Assembly: GCF_021295345.1 (NCBI RefSeq)
Contig: NZ_JAIMJB010000026.1
Location: 1 to 52,511 of the forward strand
Source: Motilimonas eburnea
GTDB lineage: Bacteria; Pseudomonadota; Gammaproteobacteria; Enterobacterales; CBDFNC01
Direction: 5' to 3'
DNA: 52,511 nucleotides
Made by a program: the position numbers and the translations under genes
The notes under the pieces: model-generated
Seen by the model: only the letters and a program-made list of their open reading frames with translations
Told to the model about the DNA's origin: nothing
Database searches by the model: none
In this document: one piece after another, positions 7,954-18,165 of the stretch
How the letters are laid out: each line of letters starts with the position of its first letter
Numbering within the stretch: the stretch's first letter is position 1

Positions 7954-9480
7954 TTATTTCAGAATCATCAGTGGCTTACCAGTCATTTCAGCGGGAACTT
8001 CCATGCCCATCAAATTTAGCATGGTTGGCGCTAGGTCGCTCAGCTTACCGCCTTCGACAGCTTGTGCTTCGCGGCCAAAGTAGATGAGCGGTACAGGTAG
8101 GTTAGTGTGTGCTGTGTGCACGCCACCTGTTTCTGGGTCGATCATTTGCTCGGCATTACCATGGTCAGCGGTAATTAAACATTCGCCGCCCACTTCTTTA
8201 AGTGCTGCAACCACTTCACCAATGCTGCTGTCTACGGCTTCACACGCTTTTACAGCTGCATCGTAAACGCCGGTGTGGCCGACCATGTCACCGTTCGGGT
8301 AGTTACAGATGATCACATCGTATTTATCACTCTTGATCGCGCCTACCAGTTTCTCTGTTAGCTCGGCAGAGCTCATTTCAGGCTGAAGGTCGTAAGTTGC
8401 CACAGCAGGAGACGCAATCAATGAGCGCTCTTCACCAGCAAACTCTTTCTCAACACCACCGTTAAAGAAGAAGGTAACGTGGGCGTATTTTTCTGTTTCA
8501 GATATACGTAACTGAGTTTTACCGTGATCTGATAACCATTCACCTAAGGTGTTGGATAGTGACTCAGAAGGGTAAGCACAAGCCGTGTTAATGTCAGCCG
8601 CGTATTCTGTGATCATCACGAAATCAGCAAGCTTAGGCTCAACTTGACGCTTAAAGCCATCAAAATCCGTATCAACAAAAGCACGGGTGATTTCACGGGC
8701 ACGGTCAGCACGGAAGTTCATAAAGATAACAGCGTCGCCATCAACGATAGGGGCGGCTTCACCGATAACGCTTGCTTTTACAAACTCGTCGTTTTCATCA
8801 CGAGCGTAAGCCGCATTCAACGCATCGGTAGCACTATCAAACTGGTACTCAGCTTGGCTTTGCGTGAGTAGGTTGTAAGCTTGCTCAACGCGATCCCAAC
8901 GGTTGTCGCGGTCCATCGCGAAGTAGCGACCAACCATAGTGGCAAAGCGACCTTTGCCTAGGGCTTGGAATTTCTTTTCGAATAGTTCAATTGAACCTTG
9001 CGCACTACGTGGTGGTGTGTCACGGCCATCGGTGATCGCGTGCAGGTAGATTTTCTCTGCGCCGCGCTTAGCTGCTAATTCAATGGCGGCAAGCATATGG
9101 TCTTCGTGGCTGTGGACACCGCCTGGCGAAAGTAGGCCCATGATGTGAACAGCTTTGCCAGCGTTGACGGCTTTATCTACCGCACCCGTTAGGACTGCAT
9201 TTTCAAAGAAAGTACCGTCTTGAATGTCTTTTGTGATGCGAGTGAGGTTTTGGTAAACCACGCGGCCTGCACCTATGTTGGTATGACCCACTTCAGAGTT
9301 ACCCATTTGACCGTCAGGTAAACCCACATCCATACCCGAGGCAGAAATAAGGGTATTGGCGTAATCTTTACATAGGCCATCAAGTACTGGCGTTTTGGCA
9401 TTAGAAACTGCATTGTCCGGCATGTCCGCACGGTAACCCCAGCCATCCATGATGATAAGTACTAAAGGCTTTTTAGCCAT
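7954..9480 (-). CDS. gpmI: 2,3-bisphosphoglycerate-independent phosphoglycerate mutase
   Basis: This manganese enzyme interconverts 3- and 2-phosphoglycerate in glycolysis. The 508 residues match the family. The metal site begins with IIMDGWG (Asp near 11), the phospho-serine lies in [14 protein letters not shown], and further signature blocks are [34 protein letters not shown] and the C-terminal metal cluster [12 protein letters not shown]...[11 protein letters not shown]. It is the first gene of the operon with envC and yibQ and lies divergent from yibN, leaving 241 bp for two promoters. No anomaly. Confidence 0.97.
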   Translation of the reverse strand: MAKKPLVLIIMDGWGYRADMPDNAVSNAKTPVLDGLCKDYANTLISASGMDVGLPDGQMGNSEVGHTNIGAGRVVYQNLTRITKDIQDGTFFENAVLTGAVDKAVNAGKAVHIMGLLSPGGVHSHEDHMLAAIELAAKRGAEKIYLHAITDGRDTPPRSAQGSIELFEKKFQALGKGRFATMVGRYFAMDRDNRWDRVEQAYNLLTQSQAEYQFDSATDALNAAYARDENDEFVKASVIGEAAPIVDGDAVIFMNFRADRAREITRAFVDTDFDGFKRQVEPKLADFVMITEYAADINTACAYPSESLSNTLGEWLSDHGKTQLRISETEKYAHVTFFFNGGVEKEFAGEERSLIASPAVATYDLQPEMSSAELTEKLVGAIKSDKYDVIICNYPNGDMVGHTGVYDAAVKACEAVDSSIGEVVAALKEVGGECLITADHGNAEQMIDPETGGVHTAHTNLPVPLIYFGREAQAVEGGKLSDLAPTMLNLMGMEVPAEMTGKPLMILK

Positions 9481-9684
9481 ATTCGTGAACCTCTTCTGGT
9501 TAGATTTGTAGAAACAAAATTAGCGTAATTTTACTACATTTAGATGCTGTGTTGTAGATCTGGCTCAATCCTTTCGTATTATTTCAAATAGGATTGTGTT
9601 GTTTAGCAGGCTCGCTTTGGCCTAAATATGGGAAAAATGATGGTTTTGTGTTTTTGCTAGGCTGATATTCTATTTCGTCACAGG

Positions 9685-9690
9685 TATAAT
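9685..9690 (+). promoter_or_regulatory. Possible -10 box (TATAAT) of yibN
   Basis: A perfect TATAAT lies 32 bp before the yibN start codon. The -35 at 17-bp spacing (CTGATA, 9662-9667) is poor, so this call rests on the -10 box alone. Confidence 0.4.
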
Positions 9691-9721
9691 CGCTTTTTTT
9701 CAGTCAATGAAGTAATACGCT

Positions 9722-10150
9722 ATGCAAGAATATATGGATTTTGCTGCGGCAAACCCGATGCTGGTTGCCGCTTGGTTTGGTCTCGCCGGTGCACTGGTTT
9801 ACACCACGATCAAAAGCAAACTTTCGCCCATTAAGAGTGTGACCCATCAACAAGCCACCTTGATGATGAACCGAGAAAATGCGGTTGTGGTAGACGTTCG
9901 CAGCCTTGATGAGTTTAAAAAAGGCCACATTGTAGGCGCAAAACATTTAACTGAGTCACAAATTAGTGCAGGAACGTTTTCCGGCATTGAAAATCTGAAA
10001 CAGAGCCCCATTATAGTGGTGTGTGCAACAGGAATGCGATCTTCTGGCGCTGCCAATAAGCTGGCTAAAGCTGGTTTTACTCAAGTGAATAACTTGACGG
10101 GTGGTTTAGCGGAGTGGAAAAGCGCCAACCTGCCGCTGACAAAAAAATAA
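9722..10150 (+). CDS. yibN: Membrane-anchored rhodanese-domain protein (YibN)
   Basis: The protein (142 residues) has one N-terminal membrane helix (about 10-30, MLVAAWFGLAGALVY) and a single rhodanese domain. It shows VVVDVRSLDEFKKGHI and the active-site loop VVCATGMRSSG, with the sulfur-carrying Cys near residue 101. The family transfers sulfane sulfur; the acceptor of YibN is unknown, and it is tied to the membrane and the SecB/Sec neighbourhood. In Escherichia coli yibN-grxC-secB-gpsA are adjacent; here no grxC lies in the 165 bp before secB. Confidence 0.85.
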   Translation: MQEYMDFAAANPMLVAAWFGLAGALVYTTIKSKLSPIKSVTHQQATLMMNRENAVVVDVRSLDEFKKGHIVGAKHLTESQISAGTFSGIENLKQSPIIVVCATGMRSSGAANKLAKAGFTQVNNLTGGLAEWKSANLPLTKK

Positions 10151-10315
10151 TTCACCGCCTCTATCAGGCTGGTTTTTGCCGCTTCAGTACTTAGCGAGCA
10201 AAGTTGATGTGATGTTATCTTTCATCATAATGCAAATGGAGTGCATTAGCGTGAAAGCGACTAATTTAAAGTGGGGTTACCCCATGATTTATATATATTT
10301 TTAAGGACTATTAAG

Positions 10316-10801
10316 ATGGCCGAAGAACAACAAAATGCGCAACAGCAACAACAAATCGATTTCAATATCCAGCGCATCTTCCTAAAAGACATTTCGTTTG
10401 AATGTCCAAATTCTCCTGCGGTATTCCAAAAAGAATGGCAACCAGAAGTTAAGCTAGATCTTGACACTAAAAGCGGTAAGTTAGCGGATAACGTTTACGA
10501 AGTCGTGCTTTCTCTCACCGTGACTGCAAACATCGGCGAAGACACTGCTTTCCTTTGTGAAGTTCAGCAAGCGGGTATTTTCACCGTAGGCGAAATGCCT
10601 GATCCACAACTGGCTCATTGTCTAGGTGCATTCTGCCCTAACATTCTATTCCCGTATGCGCGTGAAGCGGTAACTAGCATGGTAACGCGTGGAACTTTCC
10701 CACAACTGAACCTAGCGCCAGTTAACTTTGACGCCCTGTTTGCTCAAGCAATGCAACAGCGTGCAGCAGAGCAAGCTCAACCGGAACAATTGGATTCTTA
10801 A
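10316..10801 (+). CDS. secB: Protein-export chaperone SecB
   Basis: SecB binds unfolded precursors and passes them to SecA for export. I chose ATG 10316 ([10 protein letters not shown]) because AAGGA lies just upstream and family members begin in this way; the longer frame from 10271 adds an implausible leader. The 161 residues show [19 protein letters not shown] (strand and peptide groove), the [25 protein letters not shown] core and [12 protein letters not shown]. The Gln-rich N- and C-termini are normal. gpsA follows after five bases, so the two are co-transcribed. Confidence 0.96.
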   Translation: MAEEQQNAQQQQQIDFNIQRIFLKDISFECPNSPAVFQKEWQPEVKLDLDTKSGKLADNVYEVVLSLTVTANIGEDTAFLCEVQQAGIFTVGEMPDPQLAHCLGAFCPNILFPYAREAVTSMVTRGTFPQLNLAPVNFDALFAQAMQQRAAEQAQPEQLDS

Positions 10802-10806
10802 TATTT

Positions 10807-11811
10807 ATGGCTAACACAGCAGCCATTTCTGTATTGGGGGCGGGGTCGTATGGCACCGCCCTTGCTATTTCTTTAGCCAGAAATGGACATCAAACTTTGC
10901 TTTGGGGTCATGAAGCCGATCATATGGCTCGCTTGGCGCAAGCTCGTTGTAACCAAGAGTTTCTTCCCGATTGCCCTTTTCCGGATACGTTACAAGTCGA
11001 ATCCGACCTAACGACTTGTGTTCAGGCATCTCGAAATATTTTATTGGTGGTGCCCAGCCATGCTTTTGCTATCGTCTTAAAGCAAATTAAGCCTTTGCTA
11101 ACGCCTTCGCATCGCATTGCTTGGGCGACCAAGGGCCTTGAGCCAGAAACCGGACGCTTGTTGCAAGATGTTGCGCTTGATGTGCTTGGTCCTGACATAT
11201 CCCTAGCCGTGATCTCTGGTCCAACCTTTGCCAAAGAGCTTGCTGCGGGTTTACCGACGGCGATCTCCTTGTCGTCAACGGATCCCGATTTTGTTAAAGA
11301 CCTGTCAGATTTATTACATAACGAGCAACGTTTTCGGGTTTATACCAATGACGATTTTATTGGTGTACAACTGGGTGGCGCGGTGAAGAATGTGATAGCG
11401 ATAGGTGCAGGCCTGGCGGATGGTTTAGGATTTGGTGCCAATGCGCGTACGGCCTTAATTACGCGAGGTTTGGCTGAGTTAACTCGACTTGGGGCTGCGT
11501 TAAAGGCCGATCCTAAAACCTTTATGGGCATGGCAGGGTTAGGTGACTTAGTGTTAACTTGCACCGATAATCAATCGCGAAATCGACGTTTTGGTTTAGC
11601 CCTAGGGCGTGGTTTGAGTGTTGATGAGGCACAGCAAGAGATAGGCCAAGTGGTTGAAGGCTATCGCAATACCAAAGAAGTGTTCATGCTTTCGCAACGT
11701 TTAGGTGTGGAAATGCCGATTACCGAGCAGGTGTATCAAGTACTCTATCAAGGTAAAGACGCGAAGGCCGCTGCTATTGCATTATTAGCGCGTAGCAAAA
11801 AAGATGAGTAA
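10807..11811 (+). CDS. gpsA: Glycerol-3-phosphate dehydrogenase [NAD(P)+]
   Basis: GpsA reduces dihydroxyacetone phosphate to sn-glycerol-3-phosphate for phospholipid synthesis. The 334-residue protein has an N-terminal Rossmann motif [12 protein letters not shown] (near 10-21), [10 protein letters not shown], the [16 protein letters not shown] block, and the catalytic lysine in [34 protein letters not shown] closes the substrate domain. There is no clear ribosome site in the 5-base gap after secB, which suggests translational coupling. A strong terminator follows at about 11852. Confidence 0.97.
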   Translation: MANTAAISVLGAGSYGTALAISLARNGHQTLLWGHEADHMARLAQARCNQEFLPDCPFPDTLQVESDLTTCVQASRNILLVVPSHAFAIVLKQIKPLLTPSHRIAWATKGLEPETGRLLQDVALDVLGPDISLAVISGPTFAKELAAGLPTAISLSSTDPDFVKDLSDLLHNEQRFRVYTNDDFIGVQLGGAVKNVIAIGAGLADGLGFGANARTALITRGLAELTRLGAALKADPKTFMGMAGLGDLVLTCTDNQSRNRRFGLALGRGLSVDEAQQEIGQVVEGYRNTKEVFMLSQRLGVEMPITEQVYQVLYQGKDAKAAAIALLARSKKDE

Positions 11812-11851
11812 GCCAACAGCACTATTGAATGCGATTTGCTGAACGTGAAAT

Positions 11852-11884
11852 AAAAAAAACCGCTATTGATGAGCGGTTTTTTTA
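11852..11884. terminator. Bidirectional terminator between gpsA and nfuA
   Basis: The inverted repeat AACCGCT/AGCGGTT has a 7-base loop, with an A tract on the left and a T tract on the right. It can end transcription from both convergent genes. Confidence 0.9.
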
Positions 11885-11899
11885 TTTAATAGCAGGTGG

Positions 11900-12493
11900 T
11901 TACTTATAGTAAGAGTGTTCACCACTTTGGTGTTCGGTCATATCGCGCACCCCTTTTAGCTCGCCTTCAAAGGTGGCTACCATTTGCTTTTCAATGCCTT
12001 CTTTAAGGGTCACATCAACCATCGAGCAGCCATTACAACCGCCACCAAATTGCACCACGGCGTAACCTTCTTCGGTGATTTCCATTAACTTAACGTGACC
12101 ACCATGGCCTGCTAACCCCGGGTTAACTTCAGATTGAATAAAGTATTCAACACGCTCGACAAGCGGGGCGTCATCGGCAACGCGTTTCATTTTTGCATTA
12201 GGTGCTTTTAAGGTTAATTGCGTTCCTGTTTCTTCGCTAACAAGGTCAATCGTTGCTTCTTCAAGGAAGGGGGCACTGACCTCATCTACTAACGCATCGA
12301 ACCCGTCAAATGGCAGCAGTACATCGGTACGTTCAACCGCTTCTGGTGGGCAGTAAGAAACACCGCACTCTGCATTAGGTGTGCCAGGGTTAACTACAAA
12401 AACGCGAATATTGGTGCCTTCGGGCTGTGCACTTAGCAACTTAACAAAGTGTTGCTGCGCTGCACTGGAAATACTGATCATCACTATCCTCAA
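11900..12493 (-). CDS. nfuA: Fe/S biogenesis scaffold NfuA
   Basis: NfuA carries a 4Fe-4S cluster between two subunits and delivers it to target apoproteins, mostly under oxidative or iron stress. The N-terminal half (about 1-100) is a degenerate A-type (IscA-like) domain; it retains the fold but not all three cysteines. The C-terminal Nfu domain has the cluster motif GGGCNGCSM (CxxC near residues 155-158) followed by [10 protein letters not shown]. The 197 residues fit the family. In E. coli it also follows the comF-type gene (gntX) and bioH, as here. Confidence 0.96.
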   Translation of the reverse strand: MRIVMISISSAAQQHFVKLLSAQPEGTNIRVFVVNPGTPNAECGVSYCPPEAVERTDVLLPFDGFDALVDEVSAPFLEEATIDLVSEETGTQLTLKAPNAKMKRVADDAPLVERVEYFIQSEVNPGLAGHGGHVKLMEITEEGYAVVQFGGGCNGCSMVDVTLKEGIEKQMVATFEGELKGVRDMTEHQSGEHSYYK

Positions 12494-12624
12494 TAAACCT
12501 GACTAAATTACTCAAGCATTATAACGCTAAAAACCAGCCGATTTGTATCTAAAATACGATTTTTCGCGTGTTTTAACGGTGACGACCTATTGCTCGCGCC
12601 TTTAACAAGGTTGAAAAGATACCT

Positions 12625-13383
12625 TCAAAATAAGCTTGGGGTGGTGGGGGTGCGGCAAATGCACCACACATCGACGCGTTTAACACCGGCTTGTTTCACC
12701 ACTTTTGTCAGGCTGTTGACCGTTGCGCCTGTGGTGACGATATCGTCTATGATGGCTAAATGCTTGATTCCTTGAAGTGACCCAACGGGTTTAAAGGCGC
12801 GTCGCATGTTGTGTTGGCGTTGTTGCCGGGTTAATTGGGTTTGGCTTTGGGTGTTTTTAACTCGTTTGATTGCCCTTGTTTCTGTGGGTATATCAAGTTG
12901 ACGACTGCAATGCTGGGCGATGAGCTGGGCTTGATTAAACCCGCGCTGATGCTCTTTTTGCGGATGTAAGGGGACAGGTAGCAATAGCTCCGGCAATGGC
13001 TCTGCTGACAGCTGGTTAAAATCGGTTTGCTGCTGCACTTCACAAGCCAATCGCTGACCGAGGATCTTTGCAAAGAGGGGTTGCTTGGCATATTTTAATT
13101 GAAACACAACTTGATTTAACGGCGGACAAAATAGGCCACAAGCCAACAAACGGTCATATTGAGGTGGGTGCGCCAAACAATGGCCACAATTCCCTTGCGT
13201 GCTGGGTAAGGGCAAGCCACAGCGTAGGCAACGGCAGTAAGCTTGCGTTAAGTCTTTGCTGCAAGTGGGGCATACCACACCTGAAGTCAGGCCCTGTTGG
13301 CATAGTAGGCAACTGAAGGGGAGGAACTGTTGGCCATGGTGAGTTAGTTTCTGGCTTGCATGTGCAAAAAGTTGCGGTAACAT
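12625..13383 (-). CDS. comF: ComF/GntX-family phosphoribosyltransferase-fold protein
   Basis: The protein starts with a zinc-binding cysteine region: CLLCQQGL, CPTC, CRCLRCGLPL and CGHCLAHPP. A phosphoribosyltransferase domain follows, with LPVPLHPQKEHQRGFNQ and the PRPP loop LAIIDDIVTTGATVNS (D-D...TTG). Homologues are needed for DNA uptake; the reaction is not established. I prefer ATG 13383 (MLPQLFAHASQ), giving 252 residues. A start at 13407 or 13434 would overlap bioH, which runs the other way. Confidence 0.85.
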   Translation of the reverse strand: MLPQLFAHASQKLTHHGQQFLPFSCLLCQQGLTSGVVCPTCSKDLTQAYCRCLRCGLPLPSTQGNCGHCLAHPPQYDRLLACGLFCPPLNQVVFQLKYAKQPLFAKILGQRLACEVQQQTDFNQLSAEPLPELLLPVPLHPQKEHQRGFNQAQLIAQHCSRQLDIPTETRAIKRVKNTQSQTQLTRQQRQHNMRRAFKPVGSLQGIKHLAIIDDIVTTGATVNSLTKVVKQAGVKRVDVWCICRTPTTPSLF

Positions 13384-13405
13384 GACCCACTTTTGAATAC
13401 TAAAC

Positions 13406-14179
13406 ATGACTATGACCCAAGAATTACATATCACCAGTGTAGGCCAAGGCAGGGATCTTGTGTTGTTACACGGTTGGGGGTTGAACAGTGCGGCTTGGCA
13501 AGGTGTTTTGCCCTTGTTAACGCCTTACTTTACCGTTCATCTTATCGATCTACCTGGCTTTGGTGATAGCCCCGTGCTGCCTGAACACAATCTGATTAGT
13601 CTTGCCCAAGCGGTACTTGAAAAAGCGCCTAAAGAAGCGGTGTGGGTCGGTTGGTCGTTAGGTGGGTTAGTGGCTACTCAAGCGGCTTTACTCGAGCCTG
13701 AACGAATAAGGCGTTTGGTGACGGTGGCTTCCAGTCCTAAGTTTGCTCAAACGCAAAGCTGGCCAGGAATTGCCCCTAAGGTGTTAGATCAGTTTATTAC
13801 TTCCTTAGCAGGCGATTTTAAAACCACAATAGAGCGGTTTTTGGCGATACAGGCCATGGGAAGTGAATCAGCGCGTCAAGATATCAAAGCGCTGAAAGGT
13901 TGGCTTGGTGAAAAACCATTACCAGATAGACAAGCACTGCATGATGGCTTAATGATCTTACAGCAAGCTGATTTACGTGAACAGCTCGCTTCCTTAACCA
14001 TGCCCTTTTTGGCCATGTACGGCAAGTTAGATGGCTTGGTACCCATTGCAACGGCCAGTGAAGTTGCACAATTAGCCCCTGAGTGCGAAATATATGTGCT
14101 TGATAAATCATCGCATGCACCATTTGTGACGGATAAAGAGCAATTTTGTGCCCAGCTTATTCATTTTTGTTTGGTATAA
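13406..14179 (+). CDS. bioH: Pimeloyl-[acyl-carrier protein] methyl ester esterase BioH
   Basis: BioH removes the methyl ester from pimeloyl-ACP, the last step before the biotin ring is built. The 257-residue alpha/beta-hydrolase has LVLLHGWGLNSAAW (oxyanion region), the nucleophile elbow GWSLGG (Ser near 84), the acid in YGKLDGLVP and the catalytic His in SSHAPF. The start is either ATG 13406 or ATG 13412 (MTQELHIT); nothing clearly decides. It is divergent from comF with only 22 bp between the two start codons, so promoters must lie within the opposite coding ends. Confidence 0.93.
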   Translation: MTMTQELHITSVGQGRDLVLLHGWGLNSAAWQGVLPLLTPYFTVHLIDLPGFGDSPVLPEHNLISLAQAVLEKAPKEAVWVGWSLGGLVATQAALLEPERIRRLVTVASSPKFAQTQSWPGIAPKVLDQFITSLAGDFKTTIERFLAIQAMGSESARQDIKALKGWLGEKPLPDRQALHDGLMILQQADLREQLASLTMPFLAMYGKLDGLVPIATASEVAQLAPECEIYVLDKSSHAPFVTDKEQFCAQLIHFCLV

Positions 14180-14251
14180 ATAAGCAATAATTGCTGTAAA
14201 AATGAACAATTTTAAGCCATAATTAATCTATTAGTCGGTGAGAGTTGTGTT

Positions 14252-14566
14252 ATGAAAATTCAATCAGCCTTCAATATTGGCGTTGAAGGGTTTCAAAAAG
14301 CACAGCAGCAAGTAACCAACAGCGCCAATAATATTGCCCAACAAGCTGTGGCTAATTCAAGCGGTGTCTCTGAGACGAACAATGCCGCGCCTTTGGTTCA
14401 AGATGGTCAAACGGCCACCACCTTGTTGCCGAATGATAGGACACAAGAATCCGTTATCACTGAACTGGTTAATCTTAAAGTGGCTGAACACCAAGCCAAA
14501 GCTTCAGCCAAAGTGATAACCGTCGCTGACGAGATGATGGGCAGTATTATTGATATCAAGGTCTAG
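14252..14566 (+). CDS. Small protein with flagellar rod/hook-like ends
   Basis: The 104-residue protein begins with SAFNIGVEGFQKAQQQVTN-S-ANNIAQ, close to the N-terminal axial motif of flagellar rod and hook proteins (FlgB, FlgC, FlgE: ...a...G...q...l...a.NiAN). It ends with VITELVNLKVAEHQAKASAKVI, like their C-terminal amphipathic helix. The middle (about 35-70) is short and looks disordered. Real rod proteins are longer and lie in flagellar clusters, which are absent here. It could be a shortened axial-like protein of other use. It lies 146 bp before the SprA-related gene on the same strand. Confidence 0.65.
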   Translation: MKIQSAFNIGVEGFQKAQQQVTNSANNIAQQAVANSSGVSETNNAAPLVQDGQTATTLLPNDRTQESVITELVNLKVAEHQAKASAKVITVADEMMGSIIDIKV

Positions 14567-14711
14567 GATACCAAGGTCGAATGTTAACGAATGCTAAATG
14601 GGTGTCTAAGCGGTTGGGTATCAATGACGGTTTATAAATGATGATTGTTTATAAACGACAGTGGCAAAATTTAGGTTATTTTTGGGTTAATTCAAACGTA
14701 AGGGGGAAAAT

Positions 14712-15626
14712 ATGAATATCAATGTTCAACTTCCTCCAATGATCCCTGCGCCCATGCAGCCACAGCAAAACGTGACTCGCCAAGAGAACCGCTATCGTGA
14801 GTTGGTTCCGCAACTCAACAAAACCGATGCTTACAAAGCTGAAACCGAGGTAGGCTCGGAAAAAGACAAGAATAAAGTTGGCCACCAAAATGCCAGTGGC
14901 ACACACAGCAGTGAAGCACAAAATACCGATATCCGCACCGTTCATGGCAAGGAAGGCAAGGATGGCTCGGGCGAAGGCGCAAGCTCTGAACAACAACAGC
15001 AAGCTTCCGAACAACAAAAAGAAAACAACTCACAGCCAAACCAGCTCACGCCGCAAGAGCAAAAGGTGGTGGATTCCCTCGAAGCTCGACATACCGAAGT
15101 CGTTATTCACGAACAAGCGCATGCGAGTGTTGGTGGGCAGTATGCGGGCCAACCCAGTTATGGGTATGAGCGCGGTCCAGATGGAAAGCGCTATGCTGTA
15201 TCCGGCGAAGTCCCTATCAGTGTTTCGCCCGTTGCTGGTGATCCTCAAGCCACCATCCAAAAAATGCGTCAGGTTCGTGCCGCGGCGTTGGCCCCGCAAA
15301 ACCCATCAGTAGCCGATCGTCGCATTGCCGCAGAAGCGACACGACAATTGAATTCGGCTTATGCTGAACTATCAGCCAGTAAGCGTGAATTGCAGGGCTC
15401 GTCTGATGAGCAATCGGTCAGCGATGATAAACCTATTGCTCAAGGAGTCCGCTCCGATATCAATCAGGTACTAGAAGCTGACGACATACATAGATTTAGC
15501 CCTGCGCAACAATATGGTCCAGTACCACGCTCCGAGCAAGCAATGAACACAGATCGTGCTCTAGAACAACGTTATTTTGGTTCGGTTGTGCCCAACCAAC
15601 GCCCAGGATTAATCGCCTCGATTTAA
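14712..15626 (+). CDS. SprA-related family protein, putative metalloprotease
   Basis: In this 304-residue protein the first 110 residues are low-complexity (Gln, Glu, Ser, Lys) and probably disordered. From about residue 115 comes the conserved domain: VVDSLEARHTEVVIHEQAHASVGG, GYERGPDGKRYAVSGEVPIS, and ATIQKMRQVRAAALAP followed by an Ala/Arg-rich helix. HEQAH is a HExxH-like zinc site with Gln in third place, the reason some databases call it a metalloprotease. Activity is unproven. There is no signal peptide. The start has GGGGG upstream at 14702-14706 and suits the family. Confidence 0.72.
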   Translation: MNINVQLPPMIPAPMQPQQNVTRQENRYRELVPQLNKTDAYKAETEVGSEKDKNKVGHQNASGTHSSEAQNTDIRTVHGKEGKDGSGEGASSEQQQQASEQQKENNSQPNQLTPQEQKVVDSLEARHTEVVIHEQAHASVGGQYAGQPSYGYERGPDGKRYAVSGEVPISVSPVAGDPQATIQKMRQVRAAALAPQNPSVADRRIAAEATRQLNSAYAELSASKRELQGSSDEQSVSDDKPIAQGVRSDINQVLEADDIHRFSPAQQYGPVPRSEQAMNTDRALEQRYFGSVVPNQRPGLIASI

Positions 15627-15749
15627 ATAGCCAGTAAATAACGAGTAACCCCCAGTTAATCATCAGAAATGACTCAATTAAATCAATATATTATTGGTGC
15701 TTTGTCAAGAATGCTGAGACCAAGCCTATCTAAGTTGCTCGGGGATGAG

Positions 15750-15813
15750 GGCACAAGCGAACATATTGTGCCGTCGGTTCTCCAGTGCTAGCCTTGTGAG
15801 CAAAGCTAGCACT
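15750..15813. other. Two stem-loops between convergent genes
   Basis: GGCACAA/TTGTGCC (15750-15772) and AGTGCTAGC/GCTAGCACT (15784-15813) lie between the ends of the SprA-related gene and tex. Neither has a T tract, so they are not standard intrinsic terminators, but they may protect 3' ends or help Rho-dependent termination. Confidence 0.45.
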
Positions 15814-15836
15814 GTGCAACTTAAGTTAAACCCAAG

Positions 15837-18128
15837 TTATCTTTTACTTTTCGCCTTGTTAAACGCATCGGCAAAGGCATTGTTGGTGAGCGCTGGGCTG
15901 CGGCTTTGTTGAGGTTTGTTTTTACGAGGCTGTTTAGGTGCGGATGCGCCTGCGTTAGGTGCTGACTGATGTAGCTTCATGGTTAAGCTAATACGCTTGC
16001 GAGGCACATCCACTTCAATCACTTTTACTTTAACAATTTGGCCGGCTTTGACAACCTCACGTGGATCGCTCACGAACTTGTCACTCAATGCAGAGATATG
16101 TACCAAGCCGTCTTGGTGAACCCCAATATCAACAAAAGCACCAAAGTTGGCTACATTGGTGACGACACCTTCTAAGATCATTTCAGGTTGTAAATCCTTG
16201 ATGGTATTGACGCCTTCTTTAAAGGTAGCCGTTTTAAATTCAGGGCGTGGGTCACGACCGGGTTTCTCTAGCTCTTTAAAGATGTCAGAGATGGTGGGTA
16301 AACCGAAGTCATCATTAACAAAGTCTTTGGGGTTAACGCTTTTTAATGCTTGTGGGTTGCCCATGAGTTCACTGATCTGCAAATTACTTTGCTGGATAAT
16401 GGCTTTCACTACAGGATAGGCTTCTGGGTGTACCGCTGAGGCATCCAGCGGATTTTTACCACCTTGGATGCGCAAAAATCCGGCACATTGTTGAAATGCT
16501 TTTGGCCCCAAACGTGCGACTTTTTTCAGCTGTGAACGGTCAACAAAAATGCCATTTTCATCGCGATAATCAACAATGTTTTGCGCTATGGTGCTATTGA
16601 GCCCGGCGACATGGGCTAATAGGGCTGCCGATGCCGTATTCACATCAACGCCCACGGCATTAACACAGTCCTCAACGACACCATCGAGCTTTTTCGCTAG
16701 TAGGGTTTGGTTAACATCGTGTTGATATTGGCCCACTCCGATGGCTTTAGGTTCAATTTTTACTAGCTCTGCTAGGGGATCTTGTAAACGCCTCGCTATA
16801 GACACGGCCCCACGAATAGAGACATCTAGATCAGGAAACTCCTTAGCGGCAAGCTCAGATGCCGAATAAACAGAAGCACCCGCTTCGCTTACCATGATTT
16901 TCGTCAGTCTTAGTTCAGGCTTGGCTTTAATGAGATCTGCCACTAACTGATCGGTCTCACGCGAAGCGGTGCCGTTACCTATACTGATAATTTCCACTCC
17001 ATGTTGTTGACAAAGCTGACTTAGCTCAGCCAACGCACCCTGCCAATCATTGCGTGGCGCGTGAGGGTAAATGGTGCTGTAGGCTAATAATTTACCCGTG
17101 GTATCCACTACCGCCACCTTAACGCCGGTACGCAGCCCAGGATCCAATGCCAAGGTGACTTTAGCTCCCCCGGGGGCTGCCATTAATAGATCCGTTAGAT
17201 TTTTCGCAAACACCTCGATGGCTTCGATTTCGGCTTGCTCACGCAGTGAGGTGATTAACTCATTTTCTAGTTGCATTAATAATTTAATTCGCCATGTCCA
17301 TTGCACGACGCTTTTTAGCCATGGGTTGGCTGTCATTTGATTCACTTGCATAAAACGCGCAATAAGGGTTTCGCCGGTGCTTGGCAGTGTGGTGTCCTCT
17401 CGTTCGGGATCACTATTTAAGCTCAGTTGTAAAACCCCTTCGTTTCGACCACGAAGCAGGGCGAGGGCACGATGAGAGGGGATCTTGGCAATTTTCTCGC
17501 TGTAGTTGAAATAGTCTTTAAATTTAAGGCCTTCTTGTTCTTTACCGGCAATAACCTTTGCTTCTAACGCCGCATTTTGCTGTAAATGTTGACGCACTTG
17601 GCTGATCAACTCCGCATCTTGCGCGAAGCGCTCCATTAAAATGTATTTAGCACCCTCTAATACGGCTTTGCTGTCGTTAAATTTGAGCTCTGGGTTGATA
17701 AAGTCTTGGGCTGCCGTGTCAGGATCTAACTCAGGATGCGCCAGCAACTTATCCGCTAAAGGCTCAAGGCCTGCATTAATGGCTAGCTGGCCTTTAGTGA
17801 CGCGTTTTTGTTTATAGGGTAAATAGAGATCTTCCAGGCGAGTTTTAGTGTCAGCTTCGTTGAGTTGCTGGTGGAGCGCCTCGGTTAATTTACCTTGCTC
17901 TTGGATACTGCTGATGATGGTGGTTCGACGATCTTCCAATTCACGTAAATAGGTTAGACGTTGATCAAGGTTACGCAGCTGGCCGTCGTCTAATCCGCCA
18001 GTGACTTCCTTACGGTAACGCGCGATAAAGGGCACCGTAGCCCCTTCGTCTAATAATTGAATGGCCGCGTTAACTTGCGCGGTATTGGCACCTAGCTCTT
18101 GTGCTAGGGTTTGAGAAATAGCATGCAT
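15837..18128 (-). CDS. tex: Tex, S1-domain transcription accessory protein
   Basis: Tex is a conserved nucleic-acid-binding protein that works with RNA polymerase and tolerates stress; its exact role is unsettled. The 763-residue protein shows [17 protein letters not shown] (near 33-49) in the N-terminal helical part, a YqgF/RNase H-like domain ([16 protein letters not shown], near 327), helix-hairpin-helix motifs ([15 protein letters not shown]) and a C-terminal S1 domain ([27 protein letters not shown], near 650). The final 40 residues are basic and disordered. It lies 37 bp downstream of greB, so greB-tex is one operon. Confidence 0.96.
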   Translation of the reverse strand: MHAISQTLAQELGANTAQVNAAIQLLDEGATVPFIARYRKEVTGGLDDGQLRNLDQRLTYLRELEDRRTTIISSIQEQGKLTEALHQQLNEADTKTRLEDLYLPYKQKRVTKGQLAINAGLEPLADKLLAHPELDPDTAAQDFINPELKFNDSKAVLEGAKYILMERFAQDAELISQVRQHLQQNAALEAKVIAGKEQEGLKFKDYFNYSEKIAKIPSHRALALLRGRNEGVLQLSLNSDPEREDTTLPSTGETLIARFMQVNQMTANPWLKSVVQWTWRIKLLMQLENELITSLREQAEIEAIEVFAKNLTDLLMAAPGGAKVTLALDPGLRTGVKVAVVDTTGKLLAYSTIYPHAPRNDWQGALAELSQLCQQHGVEIISIGNGTASRETDQLVADLIKAKPELRLTKIMVSEAGASVYSASELAAKEFPDLDVSIRGAVSIARRLQDPLAELVKIEPKAIGVGQYQHDVNQTLLAKKLDGVVEDCVNAVGVDVNTASAALLAHVAGLNSTIAQNIVDYRDENGIFVDRSQLKKVARLGPKAFQQCAGFLRIQGGKNPLDASAVHPEAYPVVKAIIQQSNLQISELMGNPQALKSVNPKDFVNDDFGLPTISDIFKELEKPGRDPRPEFKTATFKEGVNTIKDLQPEMILEGVVTNVANFGAFVDIGVHQDGLVHISALSDKFVSDPREVVKAGQIVKVKVIEVDVPRKRISLTMKLHQSAPNAGASAPKQPRKNKPQQSRSPALTNNAFADAFNKAKSKR

Positions 18129-18165
18129 GATGATCTCGGTAATAACTAAGTTGGTTGAGCTTAGC

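Noticed and set aside
15784-15813. Hairpin after the SprA-related gene as an intrinsic terminator
   Set aside because: A good stem but no T tract on either strand, so it is listed only as a stem-loop.
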